DNA from: Paenibacillus glycanilyticus
GTDB lineage: Bacteria > Bacillota > Bacilli > Paenibacillales > Paenibacillaceae
Length of the DNA stretch: 64,000 nucleotides
NCBI RefSeq assembly: GCF_030161375.1
Contig: NZ_BSSQ01000018.1
Span: 186,001-250,000, forward strand
Direction: 5' to 3'
In this document: in pieces, positions 33,146-41,500 of the stretch
Layout: the number at the start of each line of letters is the position of its first letter
Position numbering within the stretch: the stretch's first letter is position 1
Translations under genes and position numbers: made by a program
Notes under the pieces: generated by a model
What the model was told of the DNA's origin: nothing
Databases searched by the model: none
The model's input: the letters and a program-made list of their open reading frames with translations, nothing else

Positions 33146-33850
33146 TCCTTGCAGCAAGCCGCCGTGATAACAGATGACAGCTTCTATGTCGAGGTCCTTC
33201 AGCTTATCGGCCGAACGGAGCGCCTGCTCCATATCCACCGTCGAATAAGGGGATGACGGCAGCAGCTTGCCCTCGTGAATGACAAGCGCGTCTCCCGCAA
33301 TTAGCGTTTTGCTTGCCTGATGATACAAGCTGACATGTCCCGGCGTATGGCCGGGCGTATGAATAACGGTTAGTCCGCCGCCAATCGGCAGCGTCTCCCC
33401 GTCCGCCATCAAACGGGTAACGTTTGGTTTGGCAGGCCGGCTGAATACTCTTTTATACTGCTCGCTCACCTCGCCTAGTCTAGCGCCAAGTTCGGCTTCC
33501 AACCGGTCTGCCGGGAACTTTAGGAGCGGCGCCTCTCCGTCAATGACAGCCCGATCCGCTTCATGGGCATATACCTCGAAAGGCAACTTAGCTCCCTCCT
33601 CCTCGAGAAAAGAAGGCAACCCGCCGATATGGTCAATGTCCTGATGAGTAAGAATAAGTTGCCGCAGCGGCCGATCCGATATGCCCGCTTCTTCCGCGTA
33701 TGTACGAATGTCCTCCGCATTACCGAGCATTCCCGCGTCAATGAGCGTCCAACTGTCCTCATCGTGAACAATTACGGGATGAATCATCATCGTGCGTCCC
33801 GCCAGCTTCATCTCAATCTCCAGCATCTCTAATCCGTCCGCTACTCGCAT
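33128..33850 (-). CDS. Metallo-beta-lactamase-fold hydrolase
   Basis: 240-residue hydrolase. The metal motif reads THQDIDHIGG, with Asp where the usual second His of HxHxDH stands, a variant common in glyoxalase-II-like Bacillus proteins. Later ligand regions are HTPGHTPGH and IAGDALV. The fold hydrolyses thioesters, lactones or phosphoesters in different members; the substrate is unknown here. The start ATG 33850 (GGAGAG 8 bases upstream) is preferred to 33856. It lies 19 bases downstream of an IclR regulator on the same strand, so an operon is likely. Confidence 0.82.
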   Translation of the reverse strand: MRVADGLEMLEIEMKLAGRTMMIHPVIVHDEDSWTLIDAGMLGNAEDIRTYAEEAGISDRPLRQLILTHQDIDHIGGLPSFLEEEGAKLPFEVYAHEADRAVIDGEAPLLKFPADRLEAELGARLGEVSEQYKRVFSRPAKPNVTRLMADGETLPIGGGLTVIHTPGHTPGHVSLYHQASKTLIAGDALVIHEGKLLPSSPYSTVDMEQALRSADKLKDLDIEAVICYHGGLLQGPGISF

Positions 33851-33869
33851 GAACATCTCTCCTTTTTTA

Positions 33870-34625
33870 TCAATCTCTCACGGCAGATTTGGAATAGGCA
33901 TTCATCTCTGCCGTTATCTCTTTAGCAGCCTGAATAACTTTCCCCGTTAAGTTTCTTGCTTCATGCCGCGCGGAAGCCACCGCAATGGAAGCCACCACCT
34001 TCTCCCCGTAAAACAAAGGAGCCGCGATACACTGCACTCCCGCATGGAGCTCCTCGTAATCCGTCGCAAACCCTTGTTGCCTAATGGCATCCAGATGGCG
34101 AACAAACAAATCAGGATCCGTAAACGCATGGCCGGTGGCCTGCCTCGGATCGATATGTTCGAATATGCGAAGTTGCTCGGAACGATTCAGCTCGGCAAGA
34201 AGAGCCTTTCCCGCTGCGGTATGACAAGCCGGCACCACGCCGTTTAACGGCCGGTCGACTAGTTGTCCCATCTCCGCTTCATAGACTTGGCGTACGTGGA
34301 TGCCCGTCCCTTCATCGTCCAGAGTGCCTACGAAGACATCCTTTTTCACTTCTTCTCCAAGACGGCAAAGGGTCTGCAGCTTGGACCACTTGATGGTTTC
34401 TCTGAAAGAAGGCTTTCCGTCAAAAAGCATCGGATGCAACTCGTACTCCTTGCCCATCTTGATGACGTATTTCATCTCTTCCAACGTGTGCAGCAGACGA
34501 AACACGGTTGTTTTGTTCACTTCAATCTCTTTCGCGATATCCGTGAGATTAAGGCGACGGTTATCTTTTAGCAAATTAAGAATTTGCAGTCCTTTTTTCA
34601 AACTCGAAACTTCGTAATCAGGCAT
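33870..34625 (-). CDS. IclR-family transcriptional regulator
   Basis: 251-residue regulator. Residues 1-65 are the winged helix (GLQILNLLKDNRRLNLTDIAKEI, then NKTTVFRLLHTLEEM), residues 80-250 the IclR effector domain with GTLDDEGTGIHV, AAGKALLAEL and GFATDYEELHAGVQCIAAP. Effectors of the family are often small aromatic or sugar-like acids. The ATG at 34625 lies behind GAGGTGA. It precedes the metallo-beta-lactamase-fold gene and may control it. It is divergent from the SLH gene across about 250 bases. Confidence 0.85.
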   Translation of the reverse strand: MPDYEVSSLKKGLQILNLLKDNRRLNLTDIAKEIEVNKTTVFRLLHTLEEMKYVIKMGKEYELHPMLFDGKPSFRETIKWSKLQTLCRLGEEVKKDVFVGTLDDEGTGIHVRQVYEAEMGQLVDRPLNGVVPACHTAAGKALLAELNRSEQLRIFEHIDPRQATGHAFTDPDLFVRHLDAIRQQGFATDYEELHAGVQCIAAPLFYGEKVVASIAVASARHEARNLTGKVIQAAKEITAEMNAYSKSAVRD

Positions 34626-34699
34626 TAGGCTCACCTCATTATCAGCATAAAATATTCGCTACTCTAATTCAAAGAAATAGCCCCATGTTTCAGTATGTG

Positions 34700-34837
34700 A
34701 AAAAAACCAGGTGTCGCCCCATGTTCACTGGAACTCACCAAGTTTTTTTTACATTTTTCGACTTTCTATATTTATGAAACCGCATTAATTTCCGATAAAT
34801 AAAAAAGAACCAATTTATGGTCTTTTTCTTTTTTTTG
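34700..34837 (+). promoter_or_regulatory. Leader with two T-tract hairpins before the SLH gene
   Basis: AAAAAAAC/GTTTTTTT with GGTG/CACC inside (34700-34713 with 34736-34749) and a second stem AAAAAGAACCA/TGGTCTTTTT with one bulge (34802-34825) followed by many T residues both look like terminators. GCCCCATGTT occurs twice (34680 and 34716 areas). The layout suggests transcription of the SLH gene passes or starts near stop signals. Confidence 0.4.
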
Positions 34838-34882
34838 CAAGATTGGCGAGGGTTAAATTCCAAGGGGAAAGGAATGAACGTA

Positions 34883-35920
34883 ATGAAAAAGAAAATTGCA
34901 GGCATCGCTTTGGCTATACTTCTCTGCTCTTACGCGTCACTCAGCTTTGCCGCTAGCAAGACGTCTTCTGATTTCACGGATTTGAAGGATCTGGATGCGG
35001 CAACAAAAGCCAAATTCGATGCGATGATCAGCGCGGGAATCTTCGACGGCGTATCCGACACGACCTTTGGTCTGAAGGAGGAAATGAACCGCGCCCAGTT
35101 CGCGAAGGTTGCTGCCCTTGTGCTAAATCTCAAGGCTGATGCAACAACATCGAGCTTTAAAGATGTGAAGGGGGATGATCCTGCAAACGGTTATGCGCTT
35201 CCTTACATTGAGGCTATTAAGGCAGCCGGAGTAACCGATGGTATCGGTGCAGGCAATTACGATCCAGCCGGCAAAGTGACCAAAGAACAACTGGCGACGT
35301 TTCTAGTCCGTACTCTCGGCAAAAACGACGAGGCAAAAACAAAAACCGGTACGGATTCTACCGTTTCCGATTGGGCGCAAGGTTACGTCGCTATGGCGCT
35401 CGAATTAAAGATTTTGGCAAATGGCGCTGACGGAAAGTTCGGCGGACAAGCCAATGCTACACGAGACTTGCTTCTTACCGGTGCCTATGAGGCTAAACAG
35501 CAAGTCGCACCGGCGGCAACACCAACGCCTACGCCAACTCCGGTGCATACTTCTACACCGACATATACACCGTCACCGTCTCCAAGTGAAGAAACCGGCG
35601 GTGGTACTGGCGGCGAAACTGGTGGTGGATCCGGCGGTGGTACTGGCGGCGAAACCGGTGGTGGATCCGGCGGCGAAACTGGCGGCGAAACCGGTGGTGG
35701 ATCTGGTGGCGAAACTGGTGGCGAAACTGGCGGTGAAACCGGTGGTGGATCCGGTGGCGAAACTGGCGGTGAAACCGGCGGTGGACCTGGCGGTGAAACC
35801 GGTGGTGGACCTGGCGGCGAAACCGGTGGTGGACCTGGCGGCGAAACCGGTGGTGGACCTGGCGGCCAATTGCCAGACTGCATCTTGTATCCTGAGGATC
35901 CTATTTGCCAACCTGTATAA
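34883..35920 (+). CDS. S-layer-homology protein with Glu-Thr-Gly repeat tail
   Basis: 345-residue exported protein. Residues 1-24 are a signal peptide (MKKKIAGIALAILLCSYASL...FA). Three SLH-type repeats follow to about residue 205 (FGLKEEMNRAQFAKVAALVL; YDPAGKVTKEQLATFLVRTLG; the third is weaker). These bind secondary cell-wall polymer and hold the protein to the wall. A Pro-Thr linker leads to about 95 residues of GGETGGGSGG-type repeats, then a short tail with two Cys (PDCILYPEDPICQPV). ATG 34883 has GGAAAGGA upstream. The repeat tail may be a flexible spacer. Alternative upstream starts are much weaker. Confidence 0.82.
   Translation: MKKKIAGIALAILLCSYASLSFAASKTSSDFTDLKDLDAATKAKFDAMISAGIFDGVSDTTFGLKEEMNRAQFAKVAALVLNLKADATTSSFKDVKGDDPANGYALPYIEAIKAAGVTDGIGAGNYDPAGKVTKEQLATFLVRTLGKNDEAKTKTGTDSTVSDWAQGYVAMALELKILANGADGKFGGQANATRDLLLTGAYEAKQQVAPAATPTPTPTPVHTSTPTYTPSPSPSEETGGGTGGETGGGSGGGTGGETGGGSGGETGGETGGGSGGETGGETGGETGGGSGGETGGETGGGPGGETGGGPGGETGGGPGGETGGGPGGQLPDCILYPEDPICQPV
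35596..35872 (+). repeat. GGxGGxGAAACxGG tandem repeat encoding the Gly-Glu-Thr tail
   Basis: Units of 9 to 15 bases code for combinations of GGETGG, GGGSGG and, at the end, GGGPGGET. The last three units (35780-35870) are nearly identical 24-base steps, a sign of recent expansion by slippage. Confidence 0.85.
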
Positions 35921-35928
35921 CAACATAA

Positions 35929-35962
35929 ACAACGGTACGGGAAGTTCCCGTACCGTTGTTTT
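35929..35962. terminator. Bidirectional terminator between SLH and VOC genes
   Basis: ACAACGGTACGGGAA and TTCCCGTACCGTTGT are perfect complements with almost no loop, with T and A runs on either side. Confidence 0.85.
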
Positions 35963-35972
35963 ATTTCATTTA

Positions 35973-36341
35973 TCATTCCCGATAATAAGACAGCACCCAT
36001 GATACGCCGTTCCGGTCGCTTACAATCGCCAAATAACCGTTAAACGGAGCCTCGTACATCTCCGTATGAATCGATCCGCTCGCCCCAAACTCTTCATAGA
36101 TTCGTCTAAACGCTTCTTCTGTGTCGATTCTCAGGAATACCCTGACGTAATCGCCCCTCATTGCCGGTTTAGCCGCCTTTACATCCGAGAACTTAATCGT
36201 TGCCCCGTCGAAATTCAAATCGGCATTTAGCACGTCTTCCCCTTGCCTCCGCAAAATAACAACTTCCCCGCCAAGCACCTGTTGATAATACTGGATTTCA
36301 TCCTTGCAATTGTCCACTGCGATAATAGGCTGTACGATCAT
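35973..36341 (-). CDS. VOC/glyoxalase-fold protein (PhnB-like)
   Basis: 122-residue protein of the vicinal-oxygen-chelate fold: opening QPIIAVDNCKDEIQYYQQVLGGE, and second half EAFRRIYEEFGASG leading to NGYLAIVSDRNGVSWVLSY. It resembles PhnB-type proteins. The usual metal ligands are not all evident, so activity is uncertain. The ATG at 36341 lies 9 bases after GGGGAGG; an ATG at 36350 lies on that site. It follows a MarR regulator by about 20 bases on the same strand, so both are likely co-transcribed. Confidence 0.78.
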   Translation of the reverse strand: MIVQPIIAVDNCKDEIQYYQQVLGGEVVILRRQGEDVLNADLNFDGATIKFSDVKAAKPAMRGDYVRVFLRIDTEEAFRRIYEEFGASGSIHTEMYEAPFNGYLAIVSDRNGVSWVLSYYRE

Positions 36342-36361
36342 GCTTATCATCCTCCCCAGCG

Positions 36362-36835
36362 TTAATTGGCTTCATCCGTCAAGTTATGAAGCACGGTTTT
36401 TAACAACGTTAATAGCAGGCTGTATTCCTCATCGCTAATTCCTTTTTTGGTTTTGCTCTTGATTCGGTTCAAAGCTTCCTGCACCTTCGGAGCCACCTCG
36501 CGCCCCTCATCCGTGAGATAGAGCAGATGATACCGGTTATCCGCCGGATCGGGCTCCCTGCGCACGTATCCTTCCGCTTCCAGCTTGGCGATTGCTTTAG
36601 CTGTTGTGGTCTTATCGATAAGCAGCTTCTCGCTTAACGCTTTCTGCGTAATCGGTTCCCCGGAAGCGATAGCCATCAGAAAAATATACTGCCCGCTTCC
36701 AATCCGGTACGAAGCTAGTTCCGCCGAAATATAAACCTGCATATGGCGATAGATCGCCGAAATCATCTGGCCATGCGACTCTGATGCATGCTCATGCTTG
36801 TTAGTCCAATGCTCGCTCAGTTTAGTTCCTCCCAA
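36362..36835 (-). CDS. MarR-family transcriptional regulator
   Basis: 157-residue winged-helix regulator with MarR landmarks: GSGQYIFLMAIASGEPITQKAL, KTTTAKAIAKLEAEGYV, then DPADNRYHLLYLTDEGRE on the wing. The start is unclear: TTG at 36835 has no ribosome site, while a CTG at 36820 sits at a good distance after GGGAGGAA, and the first ATG (36766) would trim helix one. Two identical 20-base direct repeats upstream are likely its operators. It probably controls itself and the VOC-fold gene downstream. Confidence 0.82.
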   Translation of the reverse strand: MGGTKLSEHWTNKHEHASESHGQMISAIYRHMQVYISAELASYRIGSGQYIFLMAIASGEPITQKALSEKLLIDKTTTAKAIAKLEAEGYVRREPDPADNRYHLLYLTDEGREVAPKVQEALNRIKSKTKKGISDEEYSLLLTLLKTVLHNLTDEAN

Positions 36836-36842
36836 CCAATAT

Positions 36843-36906
36843 AATGTTATTGCAACTAATTTATTTTTTTATTCTATGCCAGATAGAATGTTATTGCAAC
36901 TAATTT
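36843..36906. promoter_or_regulatory. Two 20-bp direct repeats, candidate MarR operators
   Basis: AATGTTATTGCAACTAATTT occurs at 36843-36862 and again, identical, at 36887-36906, 44 bases apart. Each has TTGCAA at its centre. The pair lies just upstream of the MarR gene. Confidence 0.6.
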
Positions 36907-36935
36907 TTCTGATCATTTTGAACTCTCCGCTTATT

Positions 36936-36978
36936 TGAGAACGATCAGTAAAAAATAATTCTTTACCGATCGTTCTCA
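36936..36978. promoter_or_regulatory. Inverted repeat upstream of tetR, candidate operator
   Basis: Arms of 17 bases (36936-36952 and 36962-36978) match as complements with one mismatch. They carry TGAGAACGATC and GATCGTTCTCA, the same half-sites found before the SDR gene. Confidence 0.65.
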
Positions 36979-37017
36979 ATATGGTACGCTGGTTTTCGAA
37001 AGGAGGCCGTACGCGAA

Positions 37018-37593
37018 TTGGCTAGGAGTAAAGAATTTGATGAAGACGCCGTCCTGTTGAAGGCGATGAAGCTGTTTTGGGCGCAAGGTTACGAGAAGAC
37101 TTCCATGCAGGATCTTGTGGAGCACATGGGCATTCACCGAAGAAGCATTTACGATACCTTTGGCGACAAACAAGCTTTATATGTACTCGCTTTGCAGCGA
37201 TATGGCGATACCGTGTGGAAATCCATTGAACAACGAGTCCATGCCTCCCATTCGGCAAAAGCCGCCATCCGTTCCTTGTTGGAAGCTGCTATCGAACCGG
37301 ATGAAGGTCGCCCTTCAGGCTGCTTGCTCGTCAATACCGCTGTAGAGTTAGCTCTGCATAAGCCCCAACTTGAAGCTTATGTCAGCGACAGCTGGTCCCA
37401 TACGGAAGAGCTTATTCGCGATTTGATCATAAAAGGCCAGCAAACGGGCGAACTGTCTGCCGACTTGAACGCTGAGCTATTGGCTGCTTATTTCAATAAC
37501 GCGCTGACCGGACTTCGGGTTATGGTTAAGACGCAATACCATAGAGAGAAATTACAACTTATTATTGACACAACGCTGTCTATTCTAGACTAA
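37018..37593 (+). CDS. TetR/AcrR-family transcriptional regulator
   Basis: 191-residue repressor. Residues 5-50 hold the TetR helix-turn-helix (AMKLFWAQGYEKTSMQDLVEHMG, then RRSIYDTFGDK). The C-terminal part (GRPSGCLLVNTAVELA) is typical of TetR proteins that govern dehydrogenases or efflux. It starts with TTG behind AAAGGAGG. GAACGATC half-sites occur both before this gene and before the SDR gene that follows 56 bases later, so it should repress both until a ligand binds. Confidence 0.85.
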   Translation: MARSKEFDEDAVLLKAMKLFWAQGYEKTSMQDLVEHMGIHRRSIYDTFGDKQALYVLALQRYGDTVWKSIEQRVHASHSAKAAIRSLLEAAIEPDEGRPSGCLLVNTAVELALHKPQLEAYVSDSWSHTEELIRDLIIKGQQTGELSADLNAELLAAYFNNALTGLRVMVKTQYHREKLQLIIDTTLSILD

Positions 37594-37610
37594 ATTTTTT
37601 TGAGTATTAT

Positions 37611-37624
37611 AGAACGATCGTTCT
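37611..37624. promoter_or_regulatory. Perfect 14-bp palindrome before the SDR gene, candidate TetR operator
   Basis: AGAACGATCGTTCT is its own complement and contains the GAACGATC half-site seen twice upstream of tetR. It lies 36 bases before the SDR start. Confidence 0.7.
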
Positions 37625-37649
37625 CAAATTATAAACAGGAGTAGTGATG

Positions 37650-38423
37650 ATGATGGGTAAATTAAACGGGAAAGTTGCACTCATTACCGGAGGAAATAGC
37701 GGCATCGGGTTGGCTACAGCCAAACGATTTGTTCAGGAGGGCGCCAAAGTCGTCATTACCGGCCGGAATCAAGCTTCCTTAACCGATGCGGTGAATGAAC
37801 TAGGGGCAGAAAATGTTGTTGCCGTTCAAGCGGACGCAACAGATCCTGCCGGGGCTGAACATGCCGCTCGGACAGCCATTGAACGCTACGGCAGATTGGA
37901 TATCGTATTTGCGAATGCCGGCATTGCCGGAAATACGCCGCTTGGAGGTACAAAGCCGGAAGACTTTGAGCAAATCCTAAAAATTAACGTGAGCGGCGTT
38001 TTCTATACGGTGCAAGCCGCAGCCCCCCATCTACAGGCAGGAGCGTCGATCATCCTCGTTGGTTCCGTGCTTGCCACTACCGGAGGAATTGGCCGGGCAG
38101 CTTATGCGGCAAGCAAAGGCGCCGTCTCCAGCATGGCCAGAGTATTCGCTACTGAGCTCTCTCCGCGGGGAATCAGGGTCAATACGGTTGTGCCCGGCGC
38201 AACCAAAACGCCAATCTGGGGAGCATCTGGACCGGAGCAAACCGCGCAGCTCGAAGCTGCTCTGTCCCGTTCCATTCCGCTTGGCCGTCTTGGTGATCCC
38301 GAAGAGATTGCAAATGCCGTCTTATTCCTAGCTTCGGACGAATCCTCTTTCGTTCAGGCAGCAGAACTTCAAGTCGACGGTGGCGCCGACGGAGCGCCAT
38401 TTGCCGCGCCGATCTACCGCTAA
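37650..38423 (+). CDS. Short-chain dehydrogenase/reductase
   Basis: About 257-residue NAD(P)-dependent oxidoreductase. Visible: Rossmann loop TGGNSGIG near residue 14, NAGIAGN near 88, the catalytic Ser in ILVGS, YAASKGA with Tyr and Lys, and the C-terminal GGADGAPF. Three consecutive ATG codons lie at 37647, 37650 and 37653; 37650 is best spaced from AGGAG. It is probably controlled by the TetR protein upstream. The substrate is unknown; it may detoxify a carbonyl compound sensed by the regulator. Confidence 0.88.
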   Translation: MMGKLNGKVALITGGNSGIGLATAKRFVQEGAKVVITGRNQASLTDAVNELGAENVVAVQADATDPAGAEHAARTAIERYGRLDIVFANAGIAGNTPLGGTKPEDFEQILKINVSGVFYTVQAAAPHLQAGASIILVGSVLATTGGIGRAAYAASKGAVSSMARVFATELSPRGIRVNTVVPGATKTPIWGASGPEQTAQLEAALSRSIPLGRLGDPEEIANAVLFLASDESSFVQAAELQVDGGADGAPFAAPIYR

Positions 38424-38436
38424 GCCATGATTAACT

Positions 38437-38480
38437 AAGCCGTGTCATCGAAAGGCCTCCCTTCGATGACACGGCTTTTA
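38437..38480 (+). terminator. Intrinsic terminator of the SDR gene
   Basis: AAGCCGTGTCATCGAAaGG pairs with CCtTTCGATGACACGGCTT, then TTTATG. The stem is about 18 bases. Confidence 0.9.
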
Positions 38481-38585
38481 TGTTGCAACTATCATTTCCG
38501 GGGCAATCTCCTCCCTCCGAAAGCATATGGATTAGTAATGGGCGGTTTCCGGCACATCCCGTCAATATGGAGGTGTAATTCGGCG

Positions 38586-41500
38586 ATGGTAACTACTGAG
38601 AATCGGAGTTCAGATGTGCAAATTCCCTGCTGCTTCCTGCCTAACGAAGGACAGTTGAGTAATCCGAAGGTTCATTATGTCTCAAGAGGGGCGGAATTCG
38701 AGGCTTCTTTTACATCGGGCGAAATTATATTTACGCTATTTGATCAGACCAAACAAGCGATGACAAGGCTGGATTTCCAATTCTTAAACGCCCGTACCGA
38801 AGTCATTCCGGAGGGGGATCTTCCGGCAGATTCCACAATCCATAGCTTTAAAGGAACAGATCCGGGCAAGTGGAAAACGGGCATTCCCACTTACCGTCAT
38901 GTTATCTACCGGGAGTTGTGGACGGGAATCGATCTTGTCTTCCGCAGCGTTGGCAGGAGCATGAAATACGAATTTACCGTGCATCCTGGCGCGGATTTCT
39001 CCGACATTTGTTTTACATATGCAGGCGCGGACAACATCAGGCTTGATGACGATGGCAACCTGGTCATTCTTACGGCTTTTGGCGAAATCGTTGACCCCGC
39101 TCCGATCTGCTATCAGGAACATGAAGGCTCTCGTATCGATGTCCGCGGCTCCTTTCTTCTGAGTGCAGATGATCAAACCGTTACCTTTCGGATCAATGGA
39201 CCTTATGACCGTTCCCTTCCGCTCGTAATCGACCCGGGGCTTGTCTATTCCACTTACCTCGGAGGAACGGGCAACGACGAACCGTTTGGCATTGCGGCTG
39301 ACAACGCGGGGAACGTCTACGTGACGGGCATTACGACTTCGACGGATTTCCCGGTTACGCCAGGCGTTGTGCAGACGGTTTTCACCGGCGACCGGGATGC
39401 CTTTATTACGAAGCTGAACCCGACCGGAACCGCTCTAGTATTCTCGACTTATATCGGCGGATCGGCAAGCGACTCCGGGCAAAATGTCGCGGTAGACGCT
39501 AGCGGCAACGTCTATGTGACCGGCCGAACCTATTCCGATAACTTTCCGGTTACTCCCGGAGCTGCTCAACCTACCTTTGGCGGCTTAAGCGATGCCTTCG
39601 TGCTGAAGCTGAGTCCAGACGGCAGCACCTTGCTCTATTCAACTTATTTAGGGGGAAGCGGCCATGACTACGGGCTTGGAATTGCGCTGGACAGCGAAAC
39701 CAATGCCTATGTTACCGGATTTACGGCATCCGCTAACTTTCCCGTTACGGCCGGCTCGTTCCAGATGGTATATGGCGGAGCGAATGACGGATTTATTACA
39801 AAATTCAGCCCGTCTGGCAGCTTGATATACTCCACCTTTCTTGGCGGAACGGGCGGCGACAACGGAACGGCGATCGCCGTCGACGGCGGAGGCAATGCTT
39901 ACGTGACCGGGAACACCGCGTCCACGAATTATCCGACGACGCCCGGAGCGTTCCAGACCTCCCGAAGAGGTACCGGCGATACGTTTGTCACTAAATTAAA
40001 CGCTGCCGGGAATGCTCTCGTCTACTCTACCTATCTTGGGGGTTCAGGCGTCGATTACGGCTACGGGATATCCGTTGATGCGGCAGGAAATGCTTACGTC
40101 GCGGGATATACAAGGTCGACGGATTTCCCGGTTACTCCTGGCGCATATCAGACGACTCTTGGCGGCACGGCGGATATCTATGTCACCAAGCTAAACGCAG
40201 CAGGCACGGGGCTTGTCTACTCCACCTATTTAGGCAAATCGAATTTCCAGCTGGCTTACGGCAGCGGATTGGATACGGGGGGCAATGTATTTGTTACCGG
40301 CTACACCCTTGCAACGGATTACCCCACCACTCCCGATGCGATTCAAACGACATTGAGCGGAACCCGGGATGCCTATGCAACCAAGATCAACGCAGCGGGA
40401 AATGCCCTTATATTCTCCTCTTATTTAGGCGGTTCGGGCATAGACAGCGGATCGGCCATAGCCGGCGACGTCCTTGGCAATATGTATGTAACCGGCTATA
40501 CCTTCTCCACCGACTTTCCGGTAACTCCCGGCGCTTTCCAGACTACGCCCAGCGGCCTGAACGAAATATTCGTCACCAAGTTTGGGCTCGTGCCGAATAT
40601 GAAAGTGACCAAAGCCGTAGACAGGACCGATGTACAGCCCGGGGAGTCCGTCACGTATTTTATTACGGTTAATAACACGGGAGAAGTTGCGCTGACAAAC
40701 GTAGCCATTGCGGATGCCCAGCTTGGTATTTTCACTGTCATACCAACGCTTGAGCCTGGAGCATCCCAAACCATTACGCAGCCGTTTACCGTTCCCGTCA
40801 GCACGGCTCCCGGCATGCTCACCAACATCGTTGCCGTAACGGCTGATCAGCTTGCGCAAAGCCAAACCGCAGTCGCCAACATCAACGTTGCATCTGCGCC
40901 TTCTTTGTCTTTCGCTAAATCCGTTACTCCAACATCCGCCCCTCCAGGCACCACCGTTCAATTTACGATTACGGCAGAAAATGCCGGCAATGTCTCGTTT
41001 GCGAATCTAACGCTTACGGATGACTTGCTTGGGCTTCACGAGTCTATTGATCAGATCGGCGTTGGAACGCAAGCCGTCTTTACCGTGCCTTATACCATTC
41101 CCGCCGATGCTGATGCCGGTTCTCGCGTCATAAATAATGCTTTTATTCAAGGCGATAACTTGCCTCGGCAGCAAGCGGCCGCCAGCGTGCTTGTACTTGG
41201 TTCCCCGCGTATTGAAGTGCTCAAACAATCCGACCGGGCTTCAGTCGTTCCCGGAGATACCATCAACTTCACCATTACGATTAGAAACACCGGCAATGTT
41301 ACTCTTACCAATGTTATCATCACGGATAATCTCACCGCACAAAGCCAAACGCTGGCCGGCATTGCCATCGGCGAGACGGTACAGCTAGACGTTCCGTTCC
41401 TCATTCCGTTAGAGTCGCCACCAGGCGTTTATACGAATACCGTGGAAGTTGTCTCCGATCAGACGACCCGCGTGACCGCAACCGCAACCGTAGAAGTATT

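Noticed and set aside
35485..36000. Minus-strand Pro-Ser-rich open frame opposite the SLH tail
   Set aside because: It arises from the reverse complement of the Gly-Glu-Thr repeats and has no start signal.
38442..38585. Upstream extension of the giant repeat protein giving it a longer N-terminus
   Set aside because: The extension begins inside the SDR terminator hairpin and has no ribosome site; GGAGGTG before 38586 is convincing.
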